Of a stretch of DNA of 48,127 nt, positions 1-9,005 are shown in pieces. Position 1 is the stretch's first letter; the number at the start of each line of letters is the position of its first letter. The stretch is from the NCBI GenBank assembly GCA_017445585.1, contig JAFSTX010000065.1, forward strand, positions 1-48,127. The letters run 5' to 3'. This DNA comes from Lachnospiraceae bacterium. Lineage in GTDB: Bacteria; Bacillota; Clostridia; Lachnospirales; Lachnospiraceae. Both the position numbers and the translations under genes were made by a program. A model generated the notes under the pieces. It was not told the DNA's origin, did no database searches, and saw only the letters and a list, made by a program, of their open reading frames with translations.

Positions 1-64
1 ATATAGCAGATTCTTGCGTTATTATCAAGTTTTATACCTAATAAAAGGAAAGCTCCGGCGGTGC

Positions 65-913
65 TCAGAACTGCCTGTCGAAATGATTCCTGATAAGCAC
101 CGAGGCGACGATCATTGATGCTGCTATGCAGCCTGCGGAGATCGAAAACGAGGAAAGCGCCGATACAGCATTCAGGATCCCGAGTACCATAAGGCAGATC
201 CTGGCCTTGTGAGGATCAACGAAGTCCTCGCGGCCGCTCTGCACTCCTTCATATACCGATTTGAGGAAACGGTGCACAGGCCTGATGAGAAGAATGGCGG
301 CCAGTATATATACGACAGCCAGAACGATCAGGAAGATATGCAGCCAGGCGGCTATGATCCCGAGGTATCCTCCGAGCAAACCTCCGAACACGCTTTTCAG
401 ACCTATATTTGAAACTGCCTGATTGATAAGCGCGCCGAGATCGTATCCGGCATTGCCCAGAGCAGCAACGAATACCCAGTAAAAGATCCCGACCAGGATC
501 AGCAGCCCACCCAAGACCAGCCTCAAAACAAAACCGGCGAATACTGTGCCGCTGATGTCGCGCAGGTATCTGTCTTCAGCCCTGCCCTTCCTCGCGGCGG
601 AAAAAGCCAGCCAGCAAAAGATCAGAAGCAGGATCCTGACGATATCAAAGCTGCCTGAAAAGATTCCCAGACCGACTCCGCACGAGAGCAGGATGCAGAA
701 AGCAAGATACAGCTTATCTCTAAGTGCACCGAGAACGCGCATAGCCGCAGGGCTGCCGGACATATCAGACTGAGGCTGATACTCGGCATAACTGTAAGCA
801 GGCGCCGTCGTATCTGTCCCGCTGCTCTGTGAATCGGCGTTAAGCGAAGCTCCGCAGCAGACGCAGAACTTGGCTCCCTCGGGGTTCTCATGACCACATT
901 CTTTACAATACAT
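65..913 (-). CDS. Zinc-ribbon membrane protein of unknown function
   Basis: The protein has 282 residues. It opens with a zinc ribbon (C3, C6, C17, C20, with an extra C19) followed by a polar, Ser/Thr-rich linker to about residue 60. Several strongly hydrophobic stretches follow, at roughly 68-85, 88-105, 122-150, 175-210 and 240-272, so it should be a polytopic membrane protein with the ribbon in the cytoplasm. The start is well supported: a GGAGGTGA ribosome binding site lies 6 nt upstream of the ATG, and a sigma-A-type promoter lies just before that. It is the last gene of the minus-strand run here and is probably transcribed alone. Proteins with an N-terminal zinc ribbon and a membrane tail are common in Clostridia and mostly uncharacterised. 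I assign no function. Confidence 0.75.
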   Translation of the reverse strand: MYCKECGHENPEGAKFCVCCGASLNADSQSSGTDTTAPAYSYAEYQPQSDMSGSPAAMRVLGALRDKLYLAFCILLSCGVGLGIFSGSFDIVRILLLIFCWLAFSAARKGRAEDRYLRDISGTVFAGFVLRLVLGGLLILVGIFYWVFVAALGNAGYDLGALINQAVSNIGLKSVFGGLLGGYLGIIAAWLHIFLIVLAVVYILAAILLIRPVHRFLKSVYEGVQSGREDFVDPHKARICLMVLGILNAVSALSSFSISAGCIAASMIVASVLIRNHFDRQF

Positions 914-947
914 AATCTGTCACCTCCGGTGATTTGTTCCATTTGGA

Positions 948-975
948 ATTATATAGTTTTCAAATGTTATGTCAA
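948..975 (-). promoter_or_regulatory. Sigma-A-type promoter for the zinc-ribbon gene
   Basis: On the minus strand, TTGACA (970-975) and TATAAT (948-953) are both perfect hexamers separated by 16 nt. They lie between the end of the DUF512 gene and the zinc-ribbon gene at 913. Called from sequence alone. Confidence 0.7.
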
Positions 976-1004
976 GAACACATGACGTCTGTCATAAGGC
1001 GCGG

Positions 1005-2348
1005 TCATCTCTCGTATCCCGGATATTCCCCGGGGAAAGTCTCCTCTCCCATCAGTGCCCTAAGAAAAGCCTCTCCGCCCTGAGCTATGGGAACTATCGG
1101 AGTCTCTATGATCTCCTCGGCTTCTTCCACGGTCATGTCATCGAGGAAAACTCTCTCGCCGCTTCTGAGCATATTTACGGTGATAAGAACCTTGTCTCCG
1201 AGGTCCCTGCCCTTAAGCTGCTCCGTAAGATCGCTTCCCGTGATCAGACCTGCCACAGTGATCAGCTCACCGAAGAAGTGATTGATGACAGGGATCACGC
1301 GTACATGCACGTTCGGGAATAATTGATTGAAACGCTCGACAAGGCCACGCAGCGTATCCGCAGCCAGTACTCCCGTGGCTATGGTAAGCTCGGCACTCCT
1401 TGCGTCGCCGGATTCATCTGACAGAGCATCCTCAAAATCATCCGTCAGAGAGCGCAGCATGCCTACGCCGTTTTCGAGCTGCAGATAACCGTCGTAGCGG
1501 TCGGCCTCAGGCAGCGGCCGTCCTGCAGAGAGATAGAATTCGTCGCTCGCGTGGATAAAATGCAGTCCGTACTCAGGATACAGTTTCTTCTGCCATTCCT
1601 CCACGAGGTCGATGACTTTGGCAGCGCCTTCCGGTGTGACCGGAGTCAGCTCCGGCAGACCTTCACGGAATCTGGTAAGCCCTACCGGTACTACGGATAC
1701 ACTCTCCATATGAGGCAGGTATCCCGACAGGCTGCTTATGGTGAATTCGAGTTCGCTGCCGTCGTTTATCCCGGGGCAGAGCACGATCTGCGCGTTCATA
1801 GTGATGCCTGCGTCATAGAATCTGTCGATGATCCGCAGCGAATCACCGGCAAAGCGGTTGTGCAGCATTCGGCAGCGCAGCCCGGGATTCATGGTATGAA
1901 CGGAAATATTGATCGGCGAGAGGTGATAATCTATGATTCTCTGTATATCATGTTCTTTGAGATTCGTCAGAGTGATGTAATTGCCCTGCAGGAATGAGAG
2001 TCTCTCATCGTCATCCTTGAAATACAGCGTGGGACGCATTCCCGGAGGCATCTGATCGATGAAACAGAACATGCATTTGTTGCAGCAGGAATGATATTCG
2101 TCCATCAGACCGTCGTCAAAAACGATACCCAGATCCTCGTCCGCATCCTTTTCGACTTCGAAGACTCCCTCCTCGTCACCGCGCCTGATAAGTATGGACA
2201 GGAATTCATCCTTGCACAAAAAACGATAATCCAGTACGTCTTCTACCGGATCACCGTTTATGGAAAGTATGATGTCTCCCGGCTCGAGCCCGAGCTCTTC
2301 TGCTATCGAGCCCGGCAGGATACCGTCGATACGCTGATCTTTGTACAT
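1005..2348 (-). CDS. DUF512 radical SAM protein with N-terminal PDZ domain
   Basis: The protein has 447 residues. An N-terminal PDZ-like segment (about 5-50, with the GLEPGDIILSING pattern) is followed by a radical SAM core with the cluster motif CX3CX2C at C88, C92 and C95, inside the family block ending in FIDQMPPGMR. The C-terminal part matches the DUF512 family, whose biochemical role is not established. In many Clostridia this gene sits beside der or other housekeeping genes; here it follows lgt by 6 nt and is the last gene of the plsX-to-DUF512 unit. The motif makes binding of a 4Fe-4S cluster and S-adenosylmethionine very likely. The substrate is unknown. Confidence 0.88.
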   Translation of the reverse strand: MYKDQRIDGILPGSIAEELGLEPGDIILSINGDPVEDVLDYRFLCKDEFLSILIRRGDEEGVFEVEKDADEDLGIVFDDGLMDEYHSCCNKCMFCFIDQMPPGMRPTLYFKDDDERLSFLQGNYITLTNLKEHDIQRIIDYHLSPINISVHTMNPGLRCRMLHNRFAGDSLRIIDRFYDAGITMNAQIVLCPGINDGSELEFTISSLSGYLPHMESVSVVPVGLTRFREGLPELTPVTPEGAAKVIDLVEEWQKKLYPEYGLHFIHASDEFYLSAGRPLPEADRYDGYLQLENGVGMLRSLTDDFEDALSDESGDARSAELTIATGVLAADTLRGLVERFNQLFPNVHVRVIPVINHFFGELITVAGLITGSDLTEQLKGRDLGDKVLITVNMLRSGERVFLDDMTVEEAEEIIETPIVPIAQGGEAFLRALMGEETFPGEYPGYER

Positions 2349-2354
2349 AACGTA

Positions 2355-3125
2355 TCAGTCCTCTTCCCTGTTGACCTTAAGTCTGGGGGCAAAGATCATA
2401 AGCAGCACGCCCAGCAGCAATACTCCTATCGAGATAAACTGGGAGGTGCTGATCGCTCCTATATTCCCGCGCGGGTCATTGCGCAGGAATTCAATGAGAA
2501 ATCTGCCCGTACCGTAATTAATCATATACAGAGCGCCAGTCCTGCCGTGTGTCTTGAATCTGTGGCTCGCGATCACGAGGATGACGGTATTGACGAGGTT
2601 GAGCAGAGCTGAGATCGGCTGGGTGGGTATGAGCGGCACACCTGCGGGAGCATGCGATCCCGCAGGAAAAGTGACGGCACACCATGATTCGGTCGGCAGT
2701 CCGTAGCAGCATCCTGCCAGGAAGCATCCAACCCTGCCGATGGCCTGTCCCAGCGCGATTGGCGCGACAGCCATGTCCAGATGCCTCGTAAAGGATCTCT
2801 TCTTAACGCGGCAGTAGATATAAGCAAAGAGAACGCCCGCGATAATCCCTCCGTAAACGACAAAGCCCTCGGAGAGTGAGGATTTGATCGTACCCCAGAA
2901 ATCAACCTTAAGCTCGTCGATAACGGTGAGCAGGTGCAGTACTTTTGCTCCGACGACACCGATCACCACGCAGCCAAAGCCCATGTTAAATGTATAATTC
3001 CTGTCCAGTCCGAAACGGGGAGATCTCTTTTCTGCCCAAAGCAGTCCGCTGATGAGCGCAAGAGCGTACATCAGGCCGTAACTGTAGAGATTAACATCAC
3101 CTATGGAAAAAAGTATCGGTCTCAT
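2355..3125 (-). CDS. lgt: Prolipoprotein diacylglyceryl transferase Lgt
   Basis: Lgt moves diacylglycerol from phosphatidylglycerol to the lipobox cysteine of preprolipoproteins, the first step of lipoprotein maturation at the cytoplasmic membrane. The 256 residues are of usual length for Firmicute Lgt and contain about seven hydrophobic segments. The Lgt signature appears as GRVGCFLAGCCYG near residues 130-142, the cysteine-containing variant common in Clostridia. The C-terminal stretch with GTGRFLIEFLRND is also typical. Its ATG overlaps the rpiB stop codon (ATGA), implying translational coupling. One likely client in this window is the lipoprotein at 13724-14530. Confidence 0.95.
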   Translation of the reverse strand: MRPILFSIGDVNLYSYGLMYALALISGLLWAEKRSPRFGLDRNYTFNMGFGCVVIGVVGAKVLHLLTVIDELKVDFWGTIKSSLSEGFVVYGGIIAGVLFAYIYCRVKKRSFTRHLDMAVAPIALGQAIGRVGCFLAGCCYGLPTESWCAVTFPAGSHAPAGVPLIPTQPISALLNLVNTVILVIASHRFKTHGRTGALYMINYGTGRFLIEFLRNDPRGNIGAISTSQFISIGVLLLGVLLMIFAPRLKVNREED

Positions 3126-3577
3126 ATTCTGCAGTAATCCTCTTCTATCTGAGTTATCAGATCCACTCGGTTCTGATGGCGGCCGCCTTCGAAGCAGGCT
3201 CCGAAGAATTCATCAAGTATCATTTTGGCTAGCTCTATCCCGACTACGCGTGCGCCCATCGTAATGATATTCGCATCGTTATGCATGGCGGTGAGCCTCG
3301 CAGAGTACGGCTCCGAGCAGTGGGCAGCGCGGATCCCGGGAACTTTGTTTGCGGCTATGCACATTCCGATGCCCGTGCCGCACAGCAGGACGCCCTTGTC
3401 CACTTCACCGGCCTTTACGGCCTCTGCCACAGCTCTGGCGGCTATGGGATAGTCCATCTTCTCGCCCGGTTTGATAGGATCGTAATCTATGCACTCATAT
3501 CCTTTTCCGCTCATATACTGCATGAGCTCTGCTTTCATCTCTATGGCTGCATGATCGCAGCCGAAACCTATCATCAT
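3122..3577 (-). CDS. rpiB: Ribose-5-phosphate isomerase B
   Basis: RpiB interconverts ribulose 5-phosphate and ribose 5-phosphate in the pentose phosphate pathway; close relatives act on allose or galactose phosphates. The 151 residues match family length. Visible landmarks are the N-terminal GCDHAAIEMK and LLCGTGIGMCIAANK around the catalytic cysteine (about residue 66). Two ATG codons stand in tandem (3577 and 3574) behind AGGAGGAG, so the start is uncertain by one residue. The gene lies between ftsY (gap 15 nt) and lgt (4-nt overlap) and is cotranscribed with them. Nothing nearby suggests an alternative sugar pathway. Confidence 0.93.
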   Translation of the reverse strand: MMIGFGCDHAAIEMKAELMQYMSGKGYECIDYDPIKPGEKMDYPIAARAVAEAVKAGEVDKGVLLCGTGIGMCIAANKVPGIRAAHCSEPYSARLTAMHNDANIITMGARVVGIELAKMILDEFFGACFEGGRHQNRVDLITQIEEDYCRI

Positions 3578-3592
3578 GATCCGCTCCTCCTG

Positions 3593-4459
3593 TTAATCGA
3601 ACAGTTCATCCACATAGGAATCCGCATCGAATCTGCGCAGATCCTCTATGCCTTCTCCGATACCGATATATTTGACGGGGATATGCAGTTCGCTCTCTAT
3701 GGCGATGGCGATTCCGCCTTTGGCGCTGCCCTCGAGCTTGGTGAGGACTATGCCTTTCACGTCGGTGGTTCTGGCAAATTCCCTGGCCTGAGAGAGCGCG
3801 TTCTGTCCGGTGGTAGCATCGAGGACGAGCAGTGTCTCGAGACGTGCCTGAGGATACTCGCGCCCGATAATGCGGTAGATCTTGGCAAGCTCGTCCATGA
3901 GGTTCTTCTTGTTGTGAAGGCGTCCGGCGGTGTCGCAGATCAGCACATCGGCTTCTGAGGACTTCGCCGCGGATACCGCGTCGTAGACTACGGCCGCGGG
4001 ATCTGCGCCGTCACCCTGAGCAATAATCCTGACGCCCGCCCTGTCTGCCCAGAGGGTAAGCTGCTCTGTCGCACCGGCTCTGAATGTATCGGCGGCAGCC
4101 AGTATCACCTTCTTGCCGGAATGCTTCAGACTGTAGGCAAGCTTGCCTATGGTGGTGGTCTTGCCTACACCGTTAACTCCGACTACCAGCACTACGGATT
4201 TATCTTTGAGAAAATCATAGGCGTCCTGTCCCTGATACATGCGGGATTTCAGAAAATCGATCAAAAACTGCCTGCACTCGTCCGGAGTGCGTACTTTCTT
4301 TGCATCCTCGGCCTCACGCAGCTCGTCGATCAGCGCTTCGGTAGTTTCCACGCCTATATCGGCAAGTATCAGAGTCTCTTCGAGCTCGTCATAAAAATCA
4401 TCGTCTATAGTCGACAGGCCGAACAGGCCCTTGAGACGTTTGAATATTCCTTCAGCCAT
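3593..4459 (-). CDS. ftsY: Signal recognition particle receptor FtsY
   Basis: FtsY is the SRP receptor GTPase, which docks ribosome-nascent chain-SRP complexes at the membrane. The 288 residues form a compact NG-type protein without the long acidic N-terminal A domain of E. coli. GTPase landmarks are GVNGVGKTTTIGKLA (G1), DTAGR (G3), TKLEGSAKGG (G4 region) and the closing GIGEGIEDLRRF. I placed the start at 4459 (protein begins MAEGIFKRLK) because GGAG lies 6 nt upstream; an earlier ATG at 4486 lacks a ribosome binding site. The chosen ATG overlaps the end of smc by 8 nt. The smc-ftsY pairing is widespread in Firmicutes. Confidence 0.95.
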   Translation of the reverse strand: MAEGIFKRLKGLFGLSTIDDDFYDELEETLILADIGVETTEALIDELREAEDAKKVRTPDECRQFLIDFLKSRMYQGQDAYDFLKDKSVVLVVGVNGVGKTTTIGKLAYSLKHSGKKVILAAADTFRAGATEQLTLWADRAGVRIIAQGDGADPAAVVYDAVSAAKSSEADVLICDTAGRLHNKKNLMDELAKIYRIIGREYPQARLETLLVLDATTGQNALSQAREFARTTDVKGIVLTKLEGSAKGGIAIAIESELHIPVKYIGIGEGIEDLRRFDADSYVDELFD

Positions 4460-7400
4460 TTGTTTCTCCGTATTTATCCATCGCATCGGTAAAGCTGACC
4501 GATACGACGGTGCTTATGCCTTTTTCCTGCATGGTGATACCGTAGAGCTTATCGGCAGCTTCCATCGTACCTCTGCGGTGGGTGATGGTAATAAGCTGGG
4601 TGGTCTTTTTCAGGCGGTTAAGGTATCCGGCGAATCTGGCTACGTTCGTCTCATCGAGAGCTGCTTCGATCTCGTCGAGCAGGCAGAAGGGCGACGGCTT
4701 GAGGTTCTGTATGGCAAAGATCAGCGCGATGGCTGTCAGAGCCTTTTCTCCGCCGGAGAGCTGCATCATATTCTGGAGCTTTTTGCCCGGAGGCTGAGCG
4801 ATGATGGCTATGCCTGCCGAGAGGATGTCTCCTTCTTCCTGTGAGAGCAGTTCCAGAGTGCCCTTTCCGCCTCCGAAGAGGTCCTTAAAGACCTTGTCGA
4901 ACTCGTCCCTGATAAGGGCGAATTTCTCTTCGAACTGCTTGCGCATGCCGTCCTCGAGCTCTTTTATGACCTCGAGGATGCTGTCTCTGGCCTTTACCAA
5001 ATCTTCATGCTGACCCTTGAGGAATTCGTAGCGTTCTCCGACTTCCTTCTCTTCTTCTATCGCATTTACGTTTACCGGGCCGAGGGCTTTGATCTGGTCC
5101 TTGTGCGATGCGATCTGCTTGCGTATCTCTGTCACGGTCTCGGTGCCCTGATACTTCTGGGCTTCAGCTTCGATTGGAGTCAGCTCATATTCGTTCCAGA
5201 GGTAATCGATCTGGCTCTGGATAGACTCGGTCAGACGCTCCTGCTGGTTGGTAAGGCGTATTATATCCTTTTCAAGCGTGGCTGCGCGGTTCTGGCTCTC
5301 GTCCCTGCCTGTCAGCAGTTCCTGCTGCTTTGCGGCGTAATCGTCACGCGAGGCAGTGGCCGCAGCGACCTGTTCAGAAATGGAGGATATCCTGACGGCG
5401 AGCTCAGCGGCATTTTTAAGGAGCTTTTCTTTCTCACGCTCCCTGGCCAGAGTCATGAGCCCTTCGGGATCCGATCTCATCAGCAGCTCACGCTTCTCAT
5501 CATCGATGCTCTCCAGCTCGATATTAATGCGGTCTATATTCTCCAGCAGAAAACTGTCGCGTTCTTCGAGACGCGAGAATTCGAGCTTGAGCCTGGTATG
5601 ACGGTCGTTGAGCTCTCTGAGCTTATCCTTCTCGGCTTCTATGGCTGCGATAAGCTCCTCGGCCTCCGCCTTGCGGCGGTTCTCTGCTTCTTCGGCTTCC
5701 TTTGCTGCCAGCTGCGTACTCTCGACCTGTGAATTCAAATCAGTAATGAGCAGCAGAAGCTCCTGCTGCTGGCGTCGCTTTTCTTCCATGTCGTCCTGAA
5801 AGCTCTGCAGGGCAGCCGAAGCGGTCTCGAGAGCAGTCATGACCTGGGCGCGTTCCTCGCGATGCGAGGTAAGGGAACTGTTGTGCTCGCTGAGCTTTTC
5901 GCGGGCCTCCGTCAGATCCGCCGCTATGGACGTTCTGCGCGACCTTAAATGTTCGCCCTCATCAGCCAGATAAGAGATGCTTTTCTCGAGGGCTTCGACG
6001 TCTCTCCTGCGTGAAAGCAGGTTCGAATTATTCCTGAAAGCGCCGCCGGTAATGGAACCGCCCGGTGCGAGGTACTCGCCTTCGAGAGTGACTATATGCA
6101 GCCTGTATCTGTATTTCTTGGCAGTAGCCAGGGCGGCTGTCACCGATTCGGACACATATATCCTGCCCAGAAGTCTGTCCACTATGCCGCCGTATTCAGA
6201 AGAAAAGCTGACGAGATGATTCGCGGTATCTATGATACCCGGTTCGGAAAAGACGCTGCTGTCGGCAGGTTCATTACCCTTTACCGCGTCCATGGGAAGG
6301 AAGGTGACTCTGCCGAGACGCTCTTTTTTCAGGAAAGCCACCATCTCCTTGGCCGTGGCTTCATCTGTAGTGACGACATTCTGAATATGTCCGCCGAGGG
6401 CCGTCTCTATGGCGGTCTCGTATTTCTTTTCGACGCTGATTATGTCAGCCACTACGCCGCGGATAGCCTTGTTTGACTTTTTAAAATTCATGACGTGGCG
6501 AATGGCCTCGCCGTAGCCTTCGTAGCGTTCCGCCAGATTCCTGAGAGATTCCAGGCGGGACTTGGCCACGTTGTATTCGGTGACTTTGGCGGAAAGCTCC
6601 TCATCTGTATGTGACAGCTTATCTTCGAGATCGGCTATGCGCTGGGATATGCGTCCGTGCTCTGCCTCATCGAATGAGACGAGATCGTCGAGCCTCTCTG
6701 CATCGGTAGTAAGTGATTCGACTTTTTCTTTGCCGGATGTAATTTCTTCGTCGAGATGCCTGAGCGTCTCTTCAAGCAGCAGACGGCTTTCGCCTGCCTG
6801 CTCGAGTTTGACGGTGATCCCCTGGGTGTCCGCCGTGATCCCAGCCTGGCTTCGGATATCCTCCAGCAGGCTGTTCTGCTTGGATTCGAGCTGATGCTCC
6901 TTCTCGCGTATGAGGTCGTCCTGCTCCTCGATCGCCTGCTCGCATGCCGCCACTTCGTCATCCATAGCATCGAGCTTATCGTTAATCACGCCTTTTTCCT
7001 GGGTATAAGTTTCTTTGCTGGCAGCAATGCCGCGGCGCTTCTCGTCGAGCACGGCGAGACGTTTTTTCAGTTCTTCTTCGGCTGCTCTGAGCGACCCGAC
7101 CTGTTCGTCGAGGACCTTTACACGACCGTCTATGCTTTCTTTTTCTATACTCAGACCGGAGAGCTCGTCGCGGTTACGCTCGATCTGCTTGTCCAGGGAC
7201 TCGCGTTTTAATGTAGCTTCCTCGTACCCCCTGCGGAATTCCTCTGACTGAGCGGAGGTGACCTCCAGGTCCTCCTGTGAGATGCGGAGTTTGTCCTCCA
7301 CTCCGGAGAGTTTCCTGCGCAGGTCCTCGGATTCCTTGAAGAACATGCCCACCTCATATACCTTCAGTTCGTCCCGCAGACGCAGATAGGTCTTTGCAGT

Positions 7401-8030
7401 CTCCGCCTGACGGTGCAGAGGGCCGACTTGCTTCTCGAGCTCCGAGAGCACGTCGCTGACACGGAGCAGGTTGTTCTGCTCTTCATCGAGTTTTTTAATG
7501 GATATATCCTTGCGTTTCTTGAATTTGACGATGCCGGCCGCCTCGTCAAAGAGCTCGCGGCGGTCTTCGGGTTTGGTGCTGAGGATCTTGTCTATCTGGC
7601 CCTGGCTGATGATGGAGTAGCCCTCTTTGCCTACGCCGGTATCATAGAAAAGCTCGTTGATATCGCGGAGGCGGCAGGAGTTGCCGTTGATCAGATATTC
7701 ACTCTCGCCCGAACGGTATACGCGTCGCGTGATCGTGACCTCGTCATATTCGATGGCAAGCATATGATCGGCGTTGTCTATAGTGAGGCTTACGTATGCG
7801 TATCCCTGAGGTTTGCGGCTCTCTGTACCGGCGAATATGACATCCTGCATATTTGATCCGCGCAGCTGCTTCGCACTCTGCTCGCCGAGCACCCAGCGCA
7901 CGGCGTCGGCGACGTTGCTCTTGCCGCTGCCGTTAGGTCCTACTATACCCATGATACCCGGAGAGAGCTCCAGGATGGTTTTGTTCGCGAAAGATTTAAA
8001 GCCCTGGGCTTCGATCCTTTTGAGATACAT
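4452..8030 (-). CDS. smc: Chromosome segregation ATPase SMC
   Basis: SMC is the ATPase core of bacterial condensin and with ScpA and ScpB organises and segregates the chromosome. The 1192 residues have the canonical plan: N-terminal head with Walker A GPNGSGKSN (about 32-40), long heptad-rich coiled coil, hinge near 515-600 (the segment running through VVADIISVEKKYETAIE and the ALGGHIQNVV stretch), a second coiled coil, and the C-terminal head with signature LSGGEKALTAIALIFA and Walker B CLLDEIEAALDE. It follows rnc with a 3-nt gap and overlaps ftsY. scpA and scpB are not in the window. Confidence 0.97.
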   Translation of the reverse strand: MYLKRIEAQGFKSFANKTILELSPGIMGIVGPNGSGKSNVADAVRWVLGEQSAKQLRGSNMQDVIFAGTESRKPQGYAYVSLTIDNADHMLAIEYDEVTITRRVYRSGESEYLINGNSCRLRDINELFYDTGVGKEGYSIISQGQIDKILSTKPEDRRELFDEAAGIVKFKKRKDISIKKLDEEQNNLLRVSDVLSELEKQVGPLHRQAETAKTYLRLRDELKVYEVGMFFKESEDLRRKLSGVEDKLRISQEDLEVTSAQSEEFRRGYEEATLKRESLDKQIERNRDELSGLSIEKESIDGRVKVLDEQVGSLRAAEEELKKRLAVLDEKRRGIAASKETYTQEKGVINDKLDAMDDEVAACEQAIEEQDDLIREKEHQLESKQNSLLEDIRSQAGITADTQGITVKLEQAGESRLLLEETLRHLDEEITSGKEKVESLTTDAERLDDLVSFDEAEHGRISQRIADLEDKLSHTDEELSAKVTEYNVAKSRLESLRNLAERYEGYGEAIRHVMNFKKSNKAIRGVVADIISVEKKYETAIETALGGHIQNVVTTDEATAKEMVAFLKKERLGRVTFLPMDAVKGNEPADSSVFSEPGIIDTANHLVSFSSEYGGIVDRLLGRIYVSESVTAALATAKKYRYRLHIVTLEGEYLAPGGSITGGAFRNNSNLLSRRRDVEALEKSISYLADEGEHLRSRRTSIAADLTEAREKLSEHNSSLTSHREERAQVMTALETASAALQSFQDDMEEKRRQQQELLLLITDLNSQVESTQLAAKEAEEAENRRKAEAEELIAAIEAEKDKLRELNDRHTRLKLEFSRLEERDSFLLENIDRINIELESIDDEKRELLMRSDPEGLMTLAREREKEKLLKNAAELAVRISSISEQVAAATASRDDYAAKQQELLTGRDESQNRAATLEKDIIRLTNQQERLTESIQSQIDYLWNEYELTPIEAEAQKYQGTETVTEIRKQIASHKDQIKALGPVNVNAIEEEKEVGERYEFLKGQHEDLVKARDSILEVIKELEDGMRKQFEEKFALIRDEFDKVFKDLFGGGKGTLELLSQEEGDILSAGIAIIAQPPGKKLQNMMQLSGGEKALTAIALIFAIQNLKPSPFCLLDEIEAALDETNVARFAGYLNRLKKTTQLITITHRRGTMEAADKLYGITMQEKGISTVVSVSFTDAMDKYGETNG

Positions 8031-8033
8031 TAT

Positions 8034-8714
8034 TTACCGTCCTTTTAGTCTGAGTAAGGCCTCAAAAGCGGCCTTCTGTTCTGAGAGTTTCTTGGAGCGT
8101 CCGCTCCCAGTGCCCAGGACCCGGCCTCCCACGATCACATCCGACGTAAAAATACGGTCGTGATCCGGCCCGCTGCTGCCTGTCAGCTCGTAGCGGAGCT
8201 CGCCGAGCGCTTCCCCCTGTACCGTCTCCTGCAGGATAGTCTTACTATCGTAAAAGAGATGTCTGGTCTCTATGTCCTTCATGATAAAACGATAGACAAA
8301 ATCTTTTGCATTAGTAAAACTACTGTCCAGATAAATAGCGCCTATGACAGATTCGAGCGCGTCCGAGATCGATGAGTCTCGGTCGGCTCCGCCTGATGCG
8401 ATCTCGCCTCTGCCCATCAGCATATATTCGCCTATTCCGATCTCGCGGGCTACCTCGGCAAGCGCCTGCTCGCAGACGAGGCTGGCACGGATCTTGGTCA
8501 TCTCGCCTTCAGTCTCGTGAGGGTAATGAAGATACAGATAATCACTGCTGGCAAGCTCAAGGACGGCATCTCCGAGGTATTCGATGCGCTCGTTGCAGTC
8601 TTCGTGAGAGAGTCCGTGCTCATTCACATATGAACTGTGCGTCAGAGCCAGTCTCAGCAGAGATTCGTTTCTGAAGCGGTAACCGATTCTTTCCTGTAAC
8701 TTTTCAAATGACAT
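8034..8714 (-). CDS. rnc: Ribonuclease III
   Basis: RNase III cuts double-stranded RNA, including the stems that release rRNA precursors. From the chosen start the protein has 226 residues. The catalytic signature reads NERIEYLGDAVLEL near residues 40-53, and a C-terminal double-stranded RNA-binding domain ends at KLSEQKAAFEALLRLKGR. I chose the ATG at 8714 (MSFEKLQERIG) because GGAG lies 4 nt upstream and the family starts there. A TTG at 8747 would add 11 residues but lacks a ribosome binding site and lies within a strong hairpin. The gene sits between acpP and smc, its usual Firmicute place. See the separate entry for the leader hairpin. Confidence 0.96.
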   Translation of the reverse strand: MSFEKLQERIGYRFRNESLLRLALTHSSYVNEHGLSHEDCNERIEYLGDAVLELASSDYLYLHYPHETEGEMTKIRASLVCEQALAEVAREIGIGEYMLMGRGEIASGGADRDSSISDALESVIGAIYLDSSFTNAKDFVYRFIMKDIETRHLFYDSKTILQETVQGEALGELRYELTGSSGPDHDRIFTSDVIVGGRVLGTGSGRSKKLSEQKAAFEALLRLKGR

Positions 8715-8726
8715 GTCGCTCCGATC

Positions 8727-8764
8727 GGCCGGTGGGGTCCGGATCAACCGGAGCCCCGCCGGCC
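8727..8764 (-). promoter_or_regulatory. Long GC-rich hairpin in the acpP-rnc intergenic leader
   Basis: Arms 8727-8742 and 8748-8764 pair over about 15 bp with one mismatch and one bulged base around a 5-nt loop. The hairpin begins 9 nt after the acpP stop codon, and on the minus strand the stem is followed directly by the rnc ribosome binding site. No U-tract follows, so it does not read as a standard intrinsic terminator. A role as an RNase III processing site or as an mRNA stabiliser for acpP is inference. Confidence 0.65.
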
Positions 8765-8773
8765 CTGCTATGA

Positions 8774-9004
8774 TCAGCCGATCAGTTTCTGTATCTGCTC
8801 GATCGCATCGCCTACCGTGGTAATGACCTCGGCCGCCTCATCGGGCACCTGGATTCCCAGTGCATCTTCGAGATTCATGATGATCTCTACTCGGTCCAGA
8901 GAATCCGCTCCCAGATCCTTCTCGAATTCCTTCTCGGGTGTCACATCGTCCGGGCTGATCTGAAGTACGTCTGCGATGATCTCCTTGATCTTCTGTGTGT
9001 CCAT
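8774..9004 (-). CDS. acpP: Acyl carrier protein
   Basis: ACP carries growing fatty acids on a 4'-phosphopantetheine arm. The 76-residue acidic protein contains the attachment motif DLGADSLDRVEI, whose serine takes the prosthetic group. I placed the start at 9004 (MDTQKIKEII), preceded by GAAGGAGG; the upstream in-frame extension is basic and lies inside the end of plsX. The plsX stop and acpP start are 1 nt apart, so the two are coupled. PlsX uses acyl-ACP as substrate, which fits this order. Confidence 0.96.
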   Translation of the reverse strand: MDTQKIKEIIADVLQISPDDVTPEKEFEKDLGADSLDRVEIIMNLEDALGIQVPDEAAEVITTVGDAIEQIQKLIG

Positions 9005-9005
9005 T

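Noticed and set aside
982-995. Small palindrome after the DUF512 gene as a terminator
   Set aside because: Only 5 bp of stem and no U-tract.
3599-3610. GAACAGTTC at the ftsY end as a LexA box
   Set aside because: The half-sites are one base apart rather than four, and it lies inside coding sequence near the stop.
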